Part shown: piece after piece, positions 1 through 10,019 of the stretch
Layout of the letters: every line of letters starts with the position of its first letter
Position numbering within the stretch: the stretch's first letter is position 1
Assembly (NCBI GenBank): GCA_022599915.1
Contig: JAHZLH010000026.1
Location: forward strand, 1-64,000
DNA: 64,000 nt
Direction: 5' to 3'
Source: Actinomycetes bacterium
GTDB lineage: Bacteria > Actinomycetota > Actinomycetes > S36-B12 > GCA-2699445
The notes under the pieces: model-generated
The model's database searches: none
The model's input: the letters and a program-made list of their open reading frames with translations, nothing else
What the model was told of the DNA's origin: nothing
Made by a program: the position numbers and the translations under genes

Positions 1-1
1 C

Positions 2-1909
2 CCTCGCCCGGCTGAGGATCCCTACCGCTACCTGCCCACGCTGGGCGACGTTGACCTGCATCTACTCGGCGAGGGCCGTCACGAACAGCTATGGCAAGCG
101 TTGGGTGCCCACACTCGGATCTACGGCAGCGACCACGGGCCCGTGACCGGTACATCGTTTGCGGTATGGGCACCGTCGGCACGGGGCGTGCGCGTCGTGG
201 GTGACTTCAACTACTGGGACGGTGCCGGTCATCCGATGCGCTCACTGGGATCATCGGGCATTTGGGAGTTGTTCGTTCCCGACGTCGGCGATGGCACCCG
301 CTACAAGTTCTCGATTCTGGGTGAGGACTATGTCTGGCGGGACAAAGCCGATCCCGTCGCCTTCGCCACCGAAGTACCGCCGCAATCAGCCAGTGTGGTG
401 TTCACCTCCGACTACGACTGGGGAGATACTGCCTGGTTGGAACGCCGAGCGGCAGCGGATCCGTTGACGTCCCCGATGAGCATCTACGAGGTGCACCTGG
501 GTTCTTGGCGGCGGGGCTTGAGCTACGAGCAACTCGCCGACGAACTGACCGACTACGTGCTCGCACAGGGCTTCACCCACGTGGAGTTGCTACCGGTGAC
601 CGAGCATCCATATGAACCATCTTGGGGGTATCAGGTCACTTCCTATTTCGCTCCCACCAGCAGATTCGGCAACCCTGATCAGTTCCGGCATCTCGTGGAC
701 CGGCTCCATCGCGCTGGCATCGGCGTGATCATGGACTGGGTGCCCGGTCACTTCCCGAAAGACGATTGGGCACTGGGCCGCTTTGATGGCACGCCGTTGT
801 ACGAGCACCCGGACCCCCGCCGAGGTGAGCAACTCGACTGGGGCACCTTTGTGTTCAATTTTGGTCGCCGTGAGGTCCGAAACTTCTTGGTAGCCAACGC
901 GGTCTATTGGTTGGAGGAGTTCCACATCGACGGCCTGCGCGTTGATGCCGTCGCTTCGATGCTCTACCTGGACTACTCCCGCGAAGAGGGGGAATGGCTA
1001 CCGAACGAATACGGTGGTCGAGAAAATCTGGAAGCAGTGGGGTTCCTGCAGGAGATGAATGCCACCGTCTACAAGCGGGTGCCAGGCATCGTGACTATTG
1101 CCGAGGAGTCCACCACCTGGCCCGGGGTCACGCGCCCCACACATCTGGGTGGTCTAGGTTTCGGCTTCAAGTGGAATATGGGTTGGATGAACGACTCGCT
1201 CGGCTACATCGGTCGAGATGCGATCTACCGGCAGTATCACCACTCGGAGATGACCTTCTCGCTGGTCTACGCCTACGACGAACACTTTGTGCTGCCGATC
1301 AGCCATGACGAAGTGGTCTACGGCAAAGGCTCCCTGGTGGGCAAAATGCCCGGCGACCGCTGGCAACAACTCGCTGGTACACGCGCTTTCCTGGGGTATA
1401 TGTGGGGGCATCCCGGCAAGCAACTGCTGTTCATGGGCGCAGAGATCGCGCAGTCGTCGGAGTGGAATGAGCAACACTCACTGGACTGGTGGCTGCTGGA
1501 ATACGACGAGCATCGCGGCGTGCAGCAGTGTGTGGCAGACATGAATCGCGCGTACACCGACAGCCCGGCATTGTGGCAGTTGGACGGTGATCCCACCGGC
1601 TTCGAATGGATCGACGCCAACGACGCGGTGAACAACGTCTTCTCGTGGGTGCGTTTTGGTGCTGACGGATCGATGGTCGCCTGCGTTGCCAACCTAGCCC
1701 CCGTGGTGCGAGATGCCTACCGGCTGGGGCTGCCCCGATCGGGTCGGTGGACCGAGATCCTCAACACTGACGCGGGTGACTACGGCGGTTCCGGGGCTGG
1801 GAATCTCGGCGGTGTTGAGGCCGTCGCTGGACCGTGGCACGGCCGGGAACATTCAGCCGAAGTTGTCTTGCCGCCGCTGGCCACCATTTGGCTGCGCTGG
1901 GACGGCTAG
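2..1909 (+). CDS. glgB: 1,4-alpha-glucan branching enzyme GlgB (5' end outside window)
   Basis: Cytosolic GH13 enzyme that makes alpha-1,6 branches in glycogen. The frame is open from the first bases, and the residues before the first internal Met ([16 protein letters not shown]...) already match GlgB, so the gene starts upstream and only its last ~636 residues are here. The early-set module reads [23 protein letters not shown]. The GH13 regions are all visible: [18 protein letters not shown] (nucleophile Asp), IAEEST (acid/base Glu) and LPISHDEVV. The C-terminal all-beta domain is complete, ending in WLRWDG. It is the edge of a block that also carries glgB in mycobacteria. Confidence 0.97.
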   Translation, partial: PRPAEDPYRYLPTLGDVDLHLLGEGRHEQLWQALGAHTRIYGSDHGPVTGTSFAVWAPSARGVRVVGDFNYWDGAGHPMRSLGSSGIWELFVPDVGDGTRYKFSILGEDYVWRDKADPVAFATEVPPQSASVVFTSDYDWGDTAWLERRAAADPLTSPMSIYEVHLGSWRRGLSYEQLADELTDYVLAQGFTHVELLPVTEHPYEPSWGYQVTSYFAPTSRFGNPDQFRHLVDRLHRAGIGVIMDWVPGHFPKDDWALGRFDGTPLYEHPDPRRGEQLDWGTFVFNFGRREVRNFLVANAVYWLEEFHIDGLRVDAVASMLYLDYSREEGEWLPNEYGGRENLEAVGFLQEMNATVYKRVPGIVTIAEESTTWPGVTRPTHLGGLGFGFKWNMGWMNDSLGYIGRDAIYRQYHHSEMTFSLVYAYDEHFVLPISHDEVVYGKGSLVGKMPGDRWQQLAGTRAFLGYMWGHPGKQLLFMGAEIAQSSEWNEQHSLDWWLLEYDEHRGVQQCVADMNRAYTDSPALWQLDGDPTGFEWIDANDAVNNVFSWVRFGADGSMVACVANLAPVVRDAYRLGLPRSGRWTEILNTDAGDYGGSGAGNLGGVEAVAGPWHGREHSAEVVLPPLATIWLRWDG

Positions 1910-1952
1910 CAACGTAGTGACCGCTTTTCCCAGCCGCCTAACCAGATGTGAA

Positions 1953-2648
1953 CTACTCCCGGGCGAACCACGCTTGCAGCAAAGCGGTGATCGCCTCCGG
2001 TTGTTCCACCATGGCAAGGTGACCGCTGGCAGGCACTACCGTCAGGTGGGCTCCAGGGATTGACTGCTGGATGAATTTCGCTGATCCCAGATTGAAGAAG
2101 CCGTCTTGCGCAGCATGCACTATCAAAGTTGGGCAACCGATCTGTGGCAGGGCAGCGGTTTGATCCATGTTGTCGGCGATGAAATGACATTGCGCAACGA
2201 GGTTCTCGTCATTGACTTGCCGTTGACAGGCAGTGACCTCATCGACCAGCTCTTGTTGATTAGGGTGCCCGGAACCCAGTGCCTGACTTAGCAGACCGCG
2301 GCGGGCGGCGTCGATCTCACCAGACTGTACTTGCTCGATAAGAGTGGACATGAACTCTTTGATCGGCGGCATGAGCTTTGCCATGGAACCTTGCGAAACC
2401 AACCCAGTCACTCGATCGCCAAACTCCGCCGCGGCGGCGAATCCAGCAAGGGTTCCTCCCGAGTGGGTGCCGAGGTAGAACCGGTCGCCGCCCGCCTGGT
2501 CGATCTGTTCCAGCACCTTCGCCATATCGCGATTATCGGGAACGACCACCACAATGTCGGCGACATCGGCAAGGTGCTTGTGCTGGTAGGACCACAGGTC
2601 AGCGCCGTAGCTGAGACCAGGGATAAGGACGAGACATGGTCGAGCCAT
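1953..2648 (-). CDS. alpha/beta-hydrolase, small (231 aa)
   Basis: Alpha/beta-hydrolase fold protein of unknown substrate. The oxyanion strand reads VLIPGLSYGADLW. The nucleophile elbow is THSGG (Ser63) rather than the usual GxSxG. The acid is probably the Asp of VHAAQDGFF, and the His lies in PASGHLAMVEQPE. There is no signal peptide or membrane segment. The start is supported by gaggag eight to ten bases upstream. It is transcribed convergently with glgB, only 43 bp away, and separated by about 95 bp from the next minus-strand gene. An esterase or a C-C hydrolase is possible; the exact reaction cannot be read from the sequence. Confidence 0.85.
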   Translation of the reverse strand: MARPCLVLIPGLSYGADLWSYQHKHLADVADIVVVVPDNRDMAKVLEQIDQAGGDRFYLGTHSGGTLAGFAAAAEFGDRVTGLVSQGSMAKLMPPIKEFMSTLIEQVQSGEIDAARRGLLSQALGSGHPNQQELVDEVTACQRQVNDENLVAQCHFIADNMDQTAALPQIGCPTLIVHAAQDGFFNLGSAKFIQQSIPGAHLTVVPASGHLAMVEQPEAITALLQAWFARE

Positions 2649-2742
2649 AGCGACTCCTCAGACAGCCGGGCTTAGGGCCCAACCTATCCACTCCCCGACC
2701 GGCAAGTCTTCGCCAGTGAAGTCTTGCGTCTACGGAAGTGAC

Positions 2743-3327
2743 TTAACTGCGCTCTGCCCAGGCGATCATGCCTTCAATATTCTGCTTCAACACATCACTG
2801 GCCATGGCATCTGCACCCTTGGTCATGGCCATGTACTTCAAGGTACCGACGTCCTTCTTCACTGGCGCCGACGACAGCGCATAGGCGATCGCGTCGTCGC
2901 GCAGCAGCCAGGCCCCGAGGTTATAGGCAGTCCGAGCGCCCTGCTTCTTGTCCAACTCCTCAGTACCGGCATCGTTTTGATCCCAAGCAATGATCCGCCA
3001 ACCATCTCGGGACGGGATTTCAGCGAGATCGATCTGCACCTGCATCTTCCCCAGTACCGGCAGACTCATCCGCTGGATGTAGCTAACGTCAGTGGGAGAG
3101 CGACGATCGACGATCTCGACTGACTCCACATACTTCACGTTCTCTGGATAGTGCTCCGCATCCAAAATGCAACTGGCCATAATGTCGAGATTCACCTGCG
3201 CAGGCAAGATTCCGACACCCTCACTAGTTGGTCGGTTCTCGTAGCGCCACGACGTGTGATTGAACTTGTCGGTGGGCAGTTTAGTTAAATGCGGCATGAC
3301 CCGGTCAAGGAAGTCGGCTGCTCCCAT
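2743..3327 (-). CDS. SRPBCC/START-like domain protein (putative)
   Basis: Cytosolic protein of 194 residues without recognised catalytic motifs. The pattern is that of a START/SRPBCC ligand-binding fold: a central run of beta strands (VESVEIVDRRSPTDVSYIQRMSLP, then KMQVQIDLAEI, then WRIIAWDQND) followed by a long C-terminal helical part (KGADAMASDVLKQNIEGMIAWAE) that would close the cavity. The start is preceded by cggag about nine bases upstream. It may bind a lipid or aromatic ligand; this is a fold guess only. It sits alone between a hydrolase and a divergent FMN reductase. Confidence 0.6.
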   Translation of the reverse strand: MGAADFLDRVMPHLTKLPTDKFNHTSWRYENRPTSEGVGILPAQVNLDIMASCILDAEHYPENVKYVESVEIVDRRSPTDVSYIQRMSLPVLGKMQVQIDLAEIPSRDGWRIIAWDQNDAGTEELDKKQGARTAYNLGAWLLRDDAIAYALSSAPVKKDVGTLKYMAMTKGADAMASDVLKQNIEGMIAWAERS

Positions 3328-3494
3328 ATCAGTACTCCGTTAGTCCAGGGACAGAATGCCTAGCAGTCTAGGAAACCGCAGCAGTACTTTGCCTCCCGGG
3401 TGGCAAGTTGGGCACGTATGCTGATCTGGCCCAGGTTGCGACCGAACTCACCGTCTCTACGCTGAAGCCATCGTCGACCACCAAGGAGGGTGCT

Positions 3495-4079
3495 ATGGCG
3501 CCACCCACACGTCTCGCTGTCATCCTGGGTAGCACCCGCAGCAATCGCCAGGGCGAACGAGTCGCGCGCTGGTTTCGCGAGCAGGTTGAAGATAGCGGGC
3601 TGTTTGATCTCGACTACATTGATTTGGCTGAGCAGGCCCTAGACGACCGGCAAAGTCAGCACCATCCCCGCAGCGGCAGGTATTCACCAGGTGTACAGGC
3701 TTTCGCCGATCGCATCGCCGCCGCCGATGCCTTCGCATTGCTCACGCCGGAATACAACCACGGCTATCCCGCTGCCCTGAAACACGCGCTGGACTCCTGC
3801 TACGCGGAGTGGAACGGCAAGCCCGCAACAATCGTTGCCTACGGTGGCGTGTCTGGTGGGGTACGCGCCATCGAACAGTTGCGGCCAGTGCTGGCCAGTT
3901 TGGCGGTGGCTACCATCCGCGATGCGATTGCGATTCCCATGGTTGGCAAGAAATTCCCCGCCGATAGTCCGCCGGTTGACCTCGCAGGCACCGAAACAGC
4001 GACTGCGGCAATGCTGACCGAATTGGATTGGTGGTCGCAAGCACTTGCTGCCCGTCGTCAGCAACAACCATTCCCCTAG
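3495..4079 (+). CDS. NADPH-dependent FMN reductase family protein
   Basis: Flavodoxin-like FMN reductase of 194 residues. The FMN phosphate loop is LGSTRSNRQGERVARWF and the second flavin contact is LLTPEYNHGYPAALKHALD, both diagnostic of the NADPH-dependent FMN reductase/azoreductase-like family. I place the start at the ATG with a textbook aaggagg at 3483-3489. A longer open frame upstream has no ribosome site and no homology-like residues. The physiological electron acceptor is unknown; quinones, nitro or azo compounds, or supply of reduced FMN are all possible. It is convergent with cnoX. Confidence 0.9.
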   Translation: MAPPTRLAVILGSTRSNRQGERVARWFREQVEDSGLFDLDYIDLAEQALDDRQSQHHPRSGRYSPGVQAFADRIAAADAFALLTPEYNHGYPAALKHALDSCYAEWNGKPATIVAYGGVSGGVRAIEQLRPVLASLAVATIRDAIAIPMVGKKFPADSPPVDLAGTETATAAMLTELDWWSQALAARRQQQPFP

Positions 4080-4128
4080 TGAGGCGCTCAGTACTGGATC
4101 CGGCTCAACACGGTGAGGAGATAGCCGA

Positions 4129-5037
4129 CTAGAACAGGGCGTTGGCCAGTGCGATCCGGGCCTGAGCGACCTGGGGATCCTCCGGCCCGACTACTTCGAA
4201 CAGTTCCAACAATCGGTTGCGCAGCTGAGCACGGTCGTCGCCGGCAGTGCGGCGAACCCCGTCGATTAGCCGAGCGAAGGCACTAGCGAAGTCGCCACCT
4301 GCTGCCTGCAAATCTGCTGCCGCAAGCGCATTGGTCACATCGGTGGGATCAGCGTCAGCGGCCGCCACCGTCGCAACTGGATCAGTTGTTCCAGCCCGCT
4401 GATACAACTGAGCTGATGCCAGTCCGACTTTTGCTGCGGCATCGGCCGGGTCCTTTTGTAGCAGTCGTTGGAAAGCCTCGACCGCCACATCCCACTGCGC
4501 GCTCTCCATCGCCTGATAGGCCGATTCCTGGTCCGGGTCAATCGGCTCCGGCTCAGGTTCGCTTTCGGCCACCGGTTCGGCCGACACGCTGCCGGTCACG
4601 CCGGCTTTCTCAGCCTCAGCCAGGACGGCATCCAGATACTGTTTCACCTGTTGCTCCGGCAATGCTTCTTGAAACAGTGGCAGCGGTTGCCCTTTGATCA
4701 CCGCAAAGACGGCCGGGATCGACTGCACCTGAAATGCTGCGCCGATCCGCTGCTCTGCTTCCACATCGATCTTCGCCAGCACGATGCGGCCGCCGTACTC
4801 ACTCGCTAGCTTTTCCAGAATCGGCGACAAGGTCTTGCAGGGTTCACACCAGTCTGCCCACAAGTCGATGATCACGGGCACCGTCATCGAACGTTCGATG
4901 ATCTCGGTCTGGAAAGTAGCCTCCGTGACGTCGACGACGACACCGGCAGGGGCTGTGGTAGCCGCAGTGGCTGCTTCCCGTTGGGCGCTCAGCGCACCTA
5001 GGTCAACGGCGCCGCGCAGGGACATGGGATCACTCAT
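4129..5037 (-). CDS. cnoX: thioredoxin-TPR co-chaperone (CnoX/YbbN-like)
   Basis: Protein of 302 residues. A short N-terminal tail is followed by a thioredoxin domain with active site WCEPCK (Cys64/Cys67) and cis-Pro in QSIPAVF. An acidic linker (EPVAESEPEPEPIDPDQ) leads to TPR-like helices (YQAMESAQWDVAVEAFQRLLQKDPADAAAKVGLASAQL). This is the architecture of YbbN/CnoX, which holds clients for the chaperone system and protects thiols under oxidative stress. The start at 5037 fits a leaderless promoter (CACAAT, six bases upstream); the longer frame with an extra 12 residues lies across that promoter. Mycobacteria carry a homologue in the same neighbourhood. Confidence 0.9.
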   Translation of the reverse strand: MSDPMSLRGAVDLGALSAQREAATAATTAPAGVVVDVTEATFQTEIIERSMTVPVIIDLWADWCEPCKTLSPILEKLASEYGGRIVLAKIDVEAEQRIGAAFQVQSIPAVFAVIKGQPLPLFQEALPEQQVKQYLDAVLAEAEKAGVTGSVSAEPVAESEPEPEPIDPDQESAYQAMESAQWDVAVEAFQRLLQKDPADAAAKVGLASAQLYQRAGTTDPVATVAAADADPTDVTNALAAADLQAAGGDFASAFARLIDGVRRTAGDDRAQLRNRLLELFEVVGPEDPQVAQARIALANALF

Positions 5038-5043
5038 GGCCCC

Positions 5044-5049
5044 ATTGTG
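5044..5049 (-). promoter_or_regulatory. putative leaderless -10 of cnoX
   Basis: CACAAT on the minus strand ends six bases before the ATG at 5037, and no Shine-Dalgarno is present. The same hexamer at the same distance precedes tsaC, and one base further away it precedes mce. Inferred from position only. Confidence 0.5.
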
Positions 5050-5130
5050 GCAAACGAGCATTGACTGCCTCACCAGTGGACATGAGCCGCCACCGACCCT
5101 TCATCGGACAGAGCGTGTCGTTCACGATGT

Positions 5131-5160
5131 TTGAGCCGGCCTGATTGCGGGAACTAATAT
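5131..5160 (+). promoter_or_regulatory. putative leaderless promoter of the sulfotransferase-like gene
   Basis: TTGAGC at 5131-5136, 18-base spacer, TAATAT at 5155-5160, then six bases to the ATG at 5167. This is the best sigma70-type match in the window. The transcript would begin at or next to the start codon, and there is no ribosome site. Confidence 0.6.
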
Positions 5161-5166
5161 GGCGCT

Positions 5167-6345
5167 ATGAAAGATGCAGCCGGTAAGCCACAGGCCCCGC
5201 TGACAGTTGTTCCCACTGCTGGTCCGTGGCTGCAGCCAGGCGGTGTACTTCTGCATGTTGGCCCACCAAAAACTGGCACAACGGCATTGCAGACCGCCCA
5301 GTTTGCTGCGCGCCGCGAACTCGCCGAGCAGGGTTTCCGCTATCCGGTACGCAAGGATCGCGGCCGATTGGTCAATCAACATGGCTATGCCGGGGCTGCT
5401 CTGATGGGCCGGCAACGGCAAGGAGTTGACTCGGTAGAGCCCATAGCTGTGTGGGAGGCCCTAGTTCGCAAGGTGCAGCGCCGAGATGACCGGGCGCTGT
5501 TGAGTTCCGAGTTCTTTGCGGAGTTTGAGCCGGAACACATTGCCCGCGCTATCGAAGACTTCGGTTCGGAAGATTTGCAGGTGCTGATCACGCTGCGACC
5601 GTTAGCGAGTCTGCTTGCGAGTACTTGGCAGCAGGATTTGAAAGGTGGCCAGCCGCAGAGCTTCGACCAATGGCTCACCGAACGATTGGAAGGGTCTGAA
5701 GATCAAGTCTTTTGGTATCGGCACGCTCACGACGAACTCGTCGAACGATGGGTCTCGCAGTTGGGCGCGGACCGAGTGGCGGTGTTGGGCGTTGATCCCT
5801 CACAACCAACTGAGTTATTGCGCAATTTTGAGCAGTTGACTGGAATCACCAGCGGAACGCTGCAACCCAAGCGGGGTAATCGTTCGCTTACGCAACCAGA
5901 AACTGAGTTGATCCGGGAGATCTACCGACTGCTCGATGACGAGATCGACGAACAACAGTTTCATCTGCTCGTACGGTGGGGCGGTTTCACGGGTCTCGTG
6001 GAGCGACGTGATGCTCCCGCCGCAGAGCAGCGGATTATCGCCCCGGACTGGGCGATACGTCGGGCCAGTGAAATTCATGGTCCGATGCTGGATCGGATCG
6101 TCGAGCTCGACGTGACACGATTCGGCGACTTCGACGCGTTGCGGATCCCCCCGACTCCTACAGATGCCAAAGCCATAGTGGGTCTCCGCGATGAAGCAAC
6201 CTCCCAAGTTCCGGTAGATGCGGCCGCGCAACTGGCGCTGGGTATCTATCGGGCAGCACTACGACAGCAGATGGCTAATCGACCTACAGACACTGGTTCC
6301 GCCAAGCCTAGGTCTTGGTGGCGCCGTCGATCTCGATCCGGCTAA
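5167..6345 (+). CDS. sulfotransferase-like P-loop protein
   Basis: Protein of 392 residues. Near the N-terminus it has GVLLHVGPPKTGTTALQ, a PAPS 5'-phosphosulfate-binding loop (PKTGTT, residues 34-39). This is followed by a probable 3'-phosphate contact (ITLRPLASLLASTWQQDLK). No signal peptide or membrane segment is visible. PAPS-dependent transfer of sulfate to a sugar, lipid or polyketide is the likely chemistry, but the acceptor cannot be read and no sulfate-activation genes are nearby. It is a single-gene unit divergent from cnoX. The last ~25 residues are Arg/Trp-rich (SWWRRRSRSG), possibly membrane-associating. Confidence 0.7.
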   Translation: MKDAAGKPQAPLTVVPTAGPWLQPGGVLLHVGPPKTGTTALQTAQFAARRELAEQGFRYPVRKDRGRLVNQHGYAGAALMGRQRQGVDSVEPIAVWEALVRKVQRRDDRALLSSEFFAEFEPEHIARAIEDFGSEDLQVLITLRPLASLLASTWQQDLKGGQPQSFDQWLTERLEGSEDQVFWYRHAHDELVERWVSQLGADRVAVLGVDPSQPTELLRNFEQLTGITSGTLQPKRGNRSLTQPETELIREIYRLLDDEIDEQQFHLLVRWGGFTGLVERRDAPAAEQRIIAPDWAIRRASEIHGPMLDRIVELDVTRFGDFDALRIPPTPTDAKAIVGLRDEATSQVPVDAAAQLALGIYRAALRQQMANRPTDTGSAKPRSWWRRRSRSG

Positions 6346-6384
6346 CGTGCCCGGGATCACTGCAAGCTGCTGACCTCGAACTCG

Positions 6385-7722
6385 CTAGCGCCACCACTCT
6401 GTTTGCACCCCAGCAGCTGCGGACACCCGCTGTGCGATGGCGTGCATGCTGCGGTAGCGGCGGCGTTGCCCACCAGCGGAAAAGGCCAACTGCAACTGTC
6501 CGCCATCACCCATTAGCAGCATGTTGTTCCAATCTGGGGTGACGGCGAGATAGCTGATATCGCTGTAGGGGATCCGCCACAACGGTGATTTGCCAGCGCG
6601 ATCGCGGCTGATCACGACTGCGTCTTCTCGCACGGCCGCCTCATACTGCAGCGCGTTCACCGTGATCTTGCCGAGTCGCCGCGGCGGCAAGGCGCTGTCA
6701 CCGAGTTCGGTGCGCTCGTACGGAGTTAGCGAATCCGGACCCGGCCAGTTGCGCTTGACGTACAACACGATGAACGGCGAAGCGACAGCCATCAGGATCA
6801 GACCGACGACGATTTGCGCAACGAAATCGGCAGCCGTATTCGGGGCTGGGGTCTCTTGCGCAGCATCACCAGCGGTCAACACCACCAGCAACACCAGACC
6901 GTTGTTCAACGCGTGCATGACAATCGGCGGCCACAGCGACCGAGAACGCAAGTAGACCAACGCCAGTACCAAGCCGAAAACGCCGGCACCAATCGGGTCG
7001 ACATGCAAGATTCCGAAGAAGACCGCCTGCACGATTACGGCCGTTCCCACCCGCCAAGCAGCAGCCCACCGTTCCAGCAGCAGACCCCGGAAGATCAACT
7101 CCTCCACAACTGGTGGGATGACCGCCACGGTCAGGGCTAGGGCCAACGCGTTGGTGCCGGTGTCGATTTCCGCGTTCTCCACGTAACTGGGGAAGAAACT
7201 GGCAGTGAGAATGCTGGCACCCAACGAAAAGACCAACAGCACCGGGACCATCCCCAGCACAACCCACCAGTACTTCCCGATCCGAGGTAGCGCAAACAGG
7301 GTGCGCAGCCGAACCTTGTTACGCCACTGCACAAAGAAAGCCCACAACACCAGCGGCAGGTAAAACAGTGCCGCAAAGATCGGTCCAGCAGATGGATCGT
7401 CACCGAAGATGAGCGATAGCAGCGCGCCCATCAGAAACAGCAGAGCTAGGCCACCAACGGCGAAGAGCACGAGCCAGCGAGCGCGCACTGCAGCAAACAC
7501 TGATGGACCAGTGACGTGGGGAACCTGCCAGGTTGTCGTTGGCTGCGGCTCGGGTTGCTGCGGTGGAATGACCTCGGTGGCATGTACCGGCGGTGACACG
7601 GCTTCGGTGGGCTGGGCTGCCGGATCACTGACCGGCTCAGTCCATTGCTGGTCTTGCCCGTCCGACTCCGGCTCGACTGGCTCATCCGTTGGCTGCTCAT
7701 CGGGGTGGTGCGGTTCGTTCAT
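6385..7722 (-). CDS. CPBP-family intramembrane metalloprotease
   Basis: 445 residues: an acidic, Pro/Gln-rich cytosolic N-terminus (~75 aa), multiple membrane helices, then a soluble C-terminal domain of ~110 aa. The Abi/CPBP active site is complete: EELIFRG (EExxxR), FFGILHVD (FxxxH) and MHALNNG (HxxxN). Relatives include eukaryotic Rce1-type CAAX proteases and bacterial bacteriocin-immunity proteins, but the substrate here is unknown. The ATG overlaps the meaB stop by 4 bp, so it is translationally coupled as the last gene of thiolase-meaB-CPBP. The C-terminal part looks like a PH-like beta domain and is unusual for the family. Confidence 0.9.
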   Translation of the reverse strand: MNEPHHPDEQPTDEPVEPESDGQDQQWTEPVSDPAAQPTEAVSPPVHATEVIPPQQPEPQPTTTWQVPHVTGPSVFAAVRARWLVLFAVGGLALLFLMGALLSLIFGDDPSAGPIFAALFYLPLVLWAFFVQWRNKVRLRTLFALPRIGKYWWVVLGMVPVLLVFSLGASILTASFFPSYVENAEIDTGTNALALALTVAVIPPVVEELIFRGLLLERWAAAWRVGTAVIVQAVFFGILHVDPIGAGVFGLVLALVYLRSRSLWPPIVMHALNNGLVLLVVLTAGDAAQETPAPNTAADFVAQIVVGLILMAVASPFIVLYVKRNWPGPDSLTPYERTELGDSALPPRRLGKITVNALQYEAAVREDAVVISRDRAGKSPLWRIPYSDISYLAVTPDWNNMLLMGDGGQLQLAFSAGGQRRRYRSMHAIAQRVSAAAGVQTEWWR

Positions 7723-8711
7723 CGGCCCTCTCCAGTCACGCCAATGTCAGCTAGCAACTGATCGGCGGCCGCGTACGGATCTAGCTCCCCCGACAGCACT
7801 TGGGCCGACAGTCCGGCGAGATCACCGCGACGGTCAGCAATCCGTTGTGCAACCGACTCCTCCGCGAGTGACGTGATTTCCGCCGAGGTTCGGGCCGCCC
7901 GCCGCACCGCCAGCTGACCGCTGTCCATCGCGGTCTGATGATGGTCCGCCAATGCTGTCGCTAGTTTGTCGATTCCGACACCTTCGGCAGCGGTAATCCC
8001 CAGCACCGGCGGTCGCCACTCCCCCTCATGCAGAGGCTTAGCGCTGATCATGGCCCGCAGTTCCCGGCGGGTGGCGTCGGCACCGGGGCGATCGGACTTG
8101 TTCACCGCGATCACATCTCCGATCTCCAACAACCCAGCCTTGTTCGCCTGAATCCGATCCCCCATTCCTGGGGCCATCGCTATCAGCACGGTATCGGCGA
8201 ATCGCACTACATCGACCTCGTTTTGCCCGACTCCTACGGTTTCCACCACCACAATGTCAAAGCCACAGGCATCCAGCACTCTGATCGCACCCGGAGTGGC
8301 CGCCGACAGGCCACCGAGTTGGCCGCGAGCGGCCATGGAACGAATAAAGACTTCCGGATCAGTGCTGTGTTCAGTCATCCGGATTCGGTCACCCAGCAGG
8401 GCACCGCCAGTGAACGGCGACGAAGGGTCAATCGCCACTACCGCGACCCGATGACCCCGCGAACGCCACAGCGATACCAACGCTGATGTCGTGGTGGATT
8501 TCCCCACGCCCGGCGCACCCGTAATTCCCACTACGTGAGCAGTGCCGGCAAGTGGTGCCAGTCGGCGCCCGATCGCCACTGCGGCATCGGAACGTTCTTC
8601 AACCGCGCTGATGAGTCGCGCCAGGCTGCGCCGATCCCCAGTCAGCGCACGATCCAGCGTCTCCCGCGGGTCTACAACCCGCGAGGAGCGTGCCGTGGGG
8701 GTTTGCTCCAC
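7719..8711 (-). CDS. meaB: methylmalonyl-CoA mutase-associated GTPase MeaB
   Basis: G3E-family P-loop GTPase of 330 residues that gates adenosylcobalamin loading of acyl-CoA mutases and protects them from inactivation. Walker A is GAPGVGKS (residues 65-72). Also visible are the switch region VAIDPSSPFTGGALLGDRIRM, DIVVVETVGVGQNEVDV and the base-recognition NKSD. The start is a GTG four bases after the thiolase stop, so the two are co-transcribed. The likely client is the ethylmalonyl-CoA mutase encoded at 33-35 kb; a conventional methylmalonyl-CoA mutase is not in the window but may exist elsewhere. Confidence 0.95.
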   Translation of the reverse strand: MEQTPTARSSRVVDPRETLDRALTGDRRSLARLISAVEERSDAAVAIGRRLAPLAGTAHVVGITGAPGVGKSTTTSALVSLWRSRGHRVAVVAIDPSSPFTGGALLGDRIRMTEHSTDPEVFIRSMAARGQLGGLSAATPGAIRVLDACGFDIVVVETVGVGQNEVDVVRFADTVLIAMAPGMGDRIQANKAGLLEIGDVIAVNKSDRPGADATRRELRAMISAKPLHEGEWRPPVLGITAAEGVGIDKLATALADHHQTAMDSGQLAVRRAARTSAEITSLAEESVAQRIADRRGDLAGLSAQVLSGELDPYAAADQLLADIGVTGEGR

Positions 8712-8715
8712 TCGA

Positions 8716-9903
8716 TCAGGAAGCGGGAACTCGCACGATCAGGGCGTCGCCCTGGCCGCCGCCGCCACACAGCGCGGCCGCACCGGTACCGCCACCGCGG
8801 CGCTGCAGCTCCAGCGCCAGATGCAGCACGATCCGAGCGCCGGACATGCCGACCGGATGACCCATGGCGATCGCACCACCATTGACGTTGACCTTGTCGT
8901 CTGACATCCCCAGTTTGTCCGCCGACACCAGGCCGACAGCGGCGAAGGCCTCGTTCAGCTCCACCAGATCCAGATCGGCCGGAGTGATGCCCTCCTTGTC
9001 GCACGCCTTCAGCACTGCGTTGGCGGGCTGCTCCTGCAACGAAGCATCCGGGCCAGCCACGACGCCGTGGGCGCCGATCTCAGCGAGCCATGCCAGGCCC
9101 AACTCTTCGGCTTTTTCTTTGCTCATCACAACTACCGCGGCGGCACCATCACTGATCTGGCTCGCGGAGCCGGCGGTGATAGTGCCGTCTTTGGCGAATG
9201 CCGGGCGCAGTCGGCCCAAGGTCTCCGTGGTGGTGTCGGCGCGCACGCCCTCATCCACGGCGAACACGATGGGATCGCCCTTACGCTGCGGAATCTCCAC
9301 CGGAATGATCTCGTCGTCGAACAGACCGTTCTTCTGCGCTTCAGCGGCCTTCTGATGGGAGCGGGCCGCGAAGGCGTCCTGCTGCTCACGAGTCAAGTCG
9401 TACTTGCTGTTGTAGCCCTCGGTGGACTGCCCCATGGCCATCTGATCAAAGGCACAGGTGAGTGCGTCGAAGGAGGTGGAGTCCTTCAGCGTGGTGTCGC
9501 CGTACTTGAAACCGGCCCGACTGTTGGGTAACAGGTGCGGCCCTTGGGTCATCGACTCCATGCCACCGGCAACCACAACGTCGTACTCACCGGCACGAAT
9601 CAACTGGTCGGCCAACGCGATGGCGTTGATGCCGGACAGACACACCTTGTTGATGGTGAGCGCTGGCACCTCCATGCCGATACCGGCCGAGGCGGCCGCC
9701 TGCCGAGCAGGGTTCTGACCAGCGCCTGCCTGGATAACTTGACCCATGATCACGTAGTCCACCACGTCGGGGTTAACTGCGGCGCGCTCCAGCGCACCCT
9801 CGATGGCAATGCCACCTAGGTCAGCGGCGGAGAAACCTTTGAGTGATCCGGTCAACCGACCCATGGGGGTACGGGCACCAGCAACGATCACGGTTGACGT
9901 CAT
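8716..9903 (-). CDS. acetyl-CoA C-acetyltransferase (thiolase)
   Basis: Biosynthetic-type thiolase II of 395 residues, condensing two acetyl-CoA to acetoacetyl-CoA or the reverse. The acyl-accepting Cys is Cys88 in [10 protein letters not shown]. The His loop is [17 protein letters not shown] and the second Cys is in CGGGGQGDA near the C-terminus. A ggagg lies five bases before the ATG. It heads the operon with meaB and the CPBP protease. With Ccr, 3-hydroxybutyryl-CoA dehydrogenase and Ecm elsewhere in the window, it would supply the entry step of the ethylmalonyl-CoA pathway; fatty-acid degradation is an alternative role. It corresponds in position to the fadA4 gene of mycobacteria. Confidence 0.94.
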   Translation of the reverse strand: MTSTVIVAGARTPMGRLTGSLKGFSAADLGGIAIEGALERAAVNPDVVDYVIMGQVIQAGAGQNPARQAAASAGIGMEVPALTINKVCLSGINAIALADQLIRAGEYDVVVAGGMESMTQGPHLLPNSRAGFKYGDTTLKDSTSFDALTCAFDQMAMGQSTEGYNSKYDLTREQQDAFAARSHQKAAEAQKNGLFDDEIIPVEIPQRKGDPIVFAVDEGVRADTTTETLGRLRPAFAKDGTITAGSASQISDGAAAVVVMSKEKAEELGLAWLAEIGAHGVVAGPDASLQEQPANAVLKACDKEGITPADLDLVELNEAFAAVGLVSADKLGMSDDKVNVNGGAIAMGHPVGMSGARIVLHLALELQRRGGGTGAAALCGGGGQGDALIVRVPAS

Positions 9904-10019
9904 GAGAGCCTCCAGGCAATTCGATCCGGGCGGCCGTTGCTACGGCTGAGCGCCCGACAGTTCCTCCAGAGTATCCCCACCAGTTGCTCCACCCAAACCC
10001 CCGCATTGGCAACACGCGG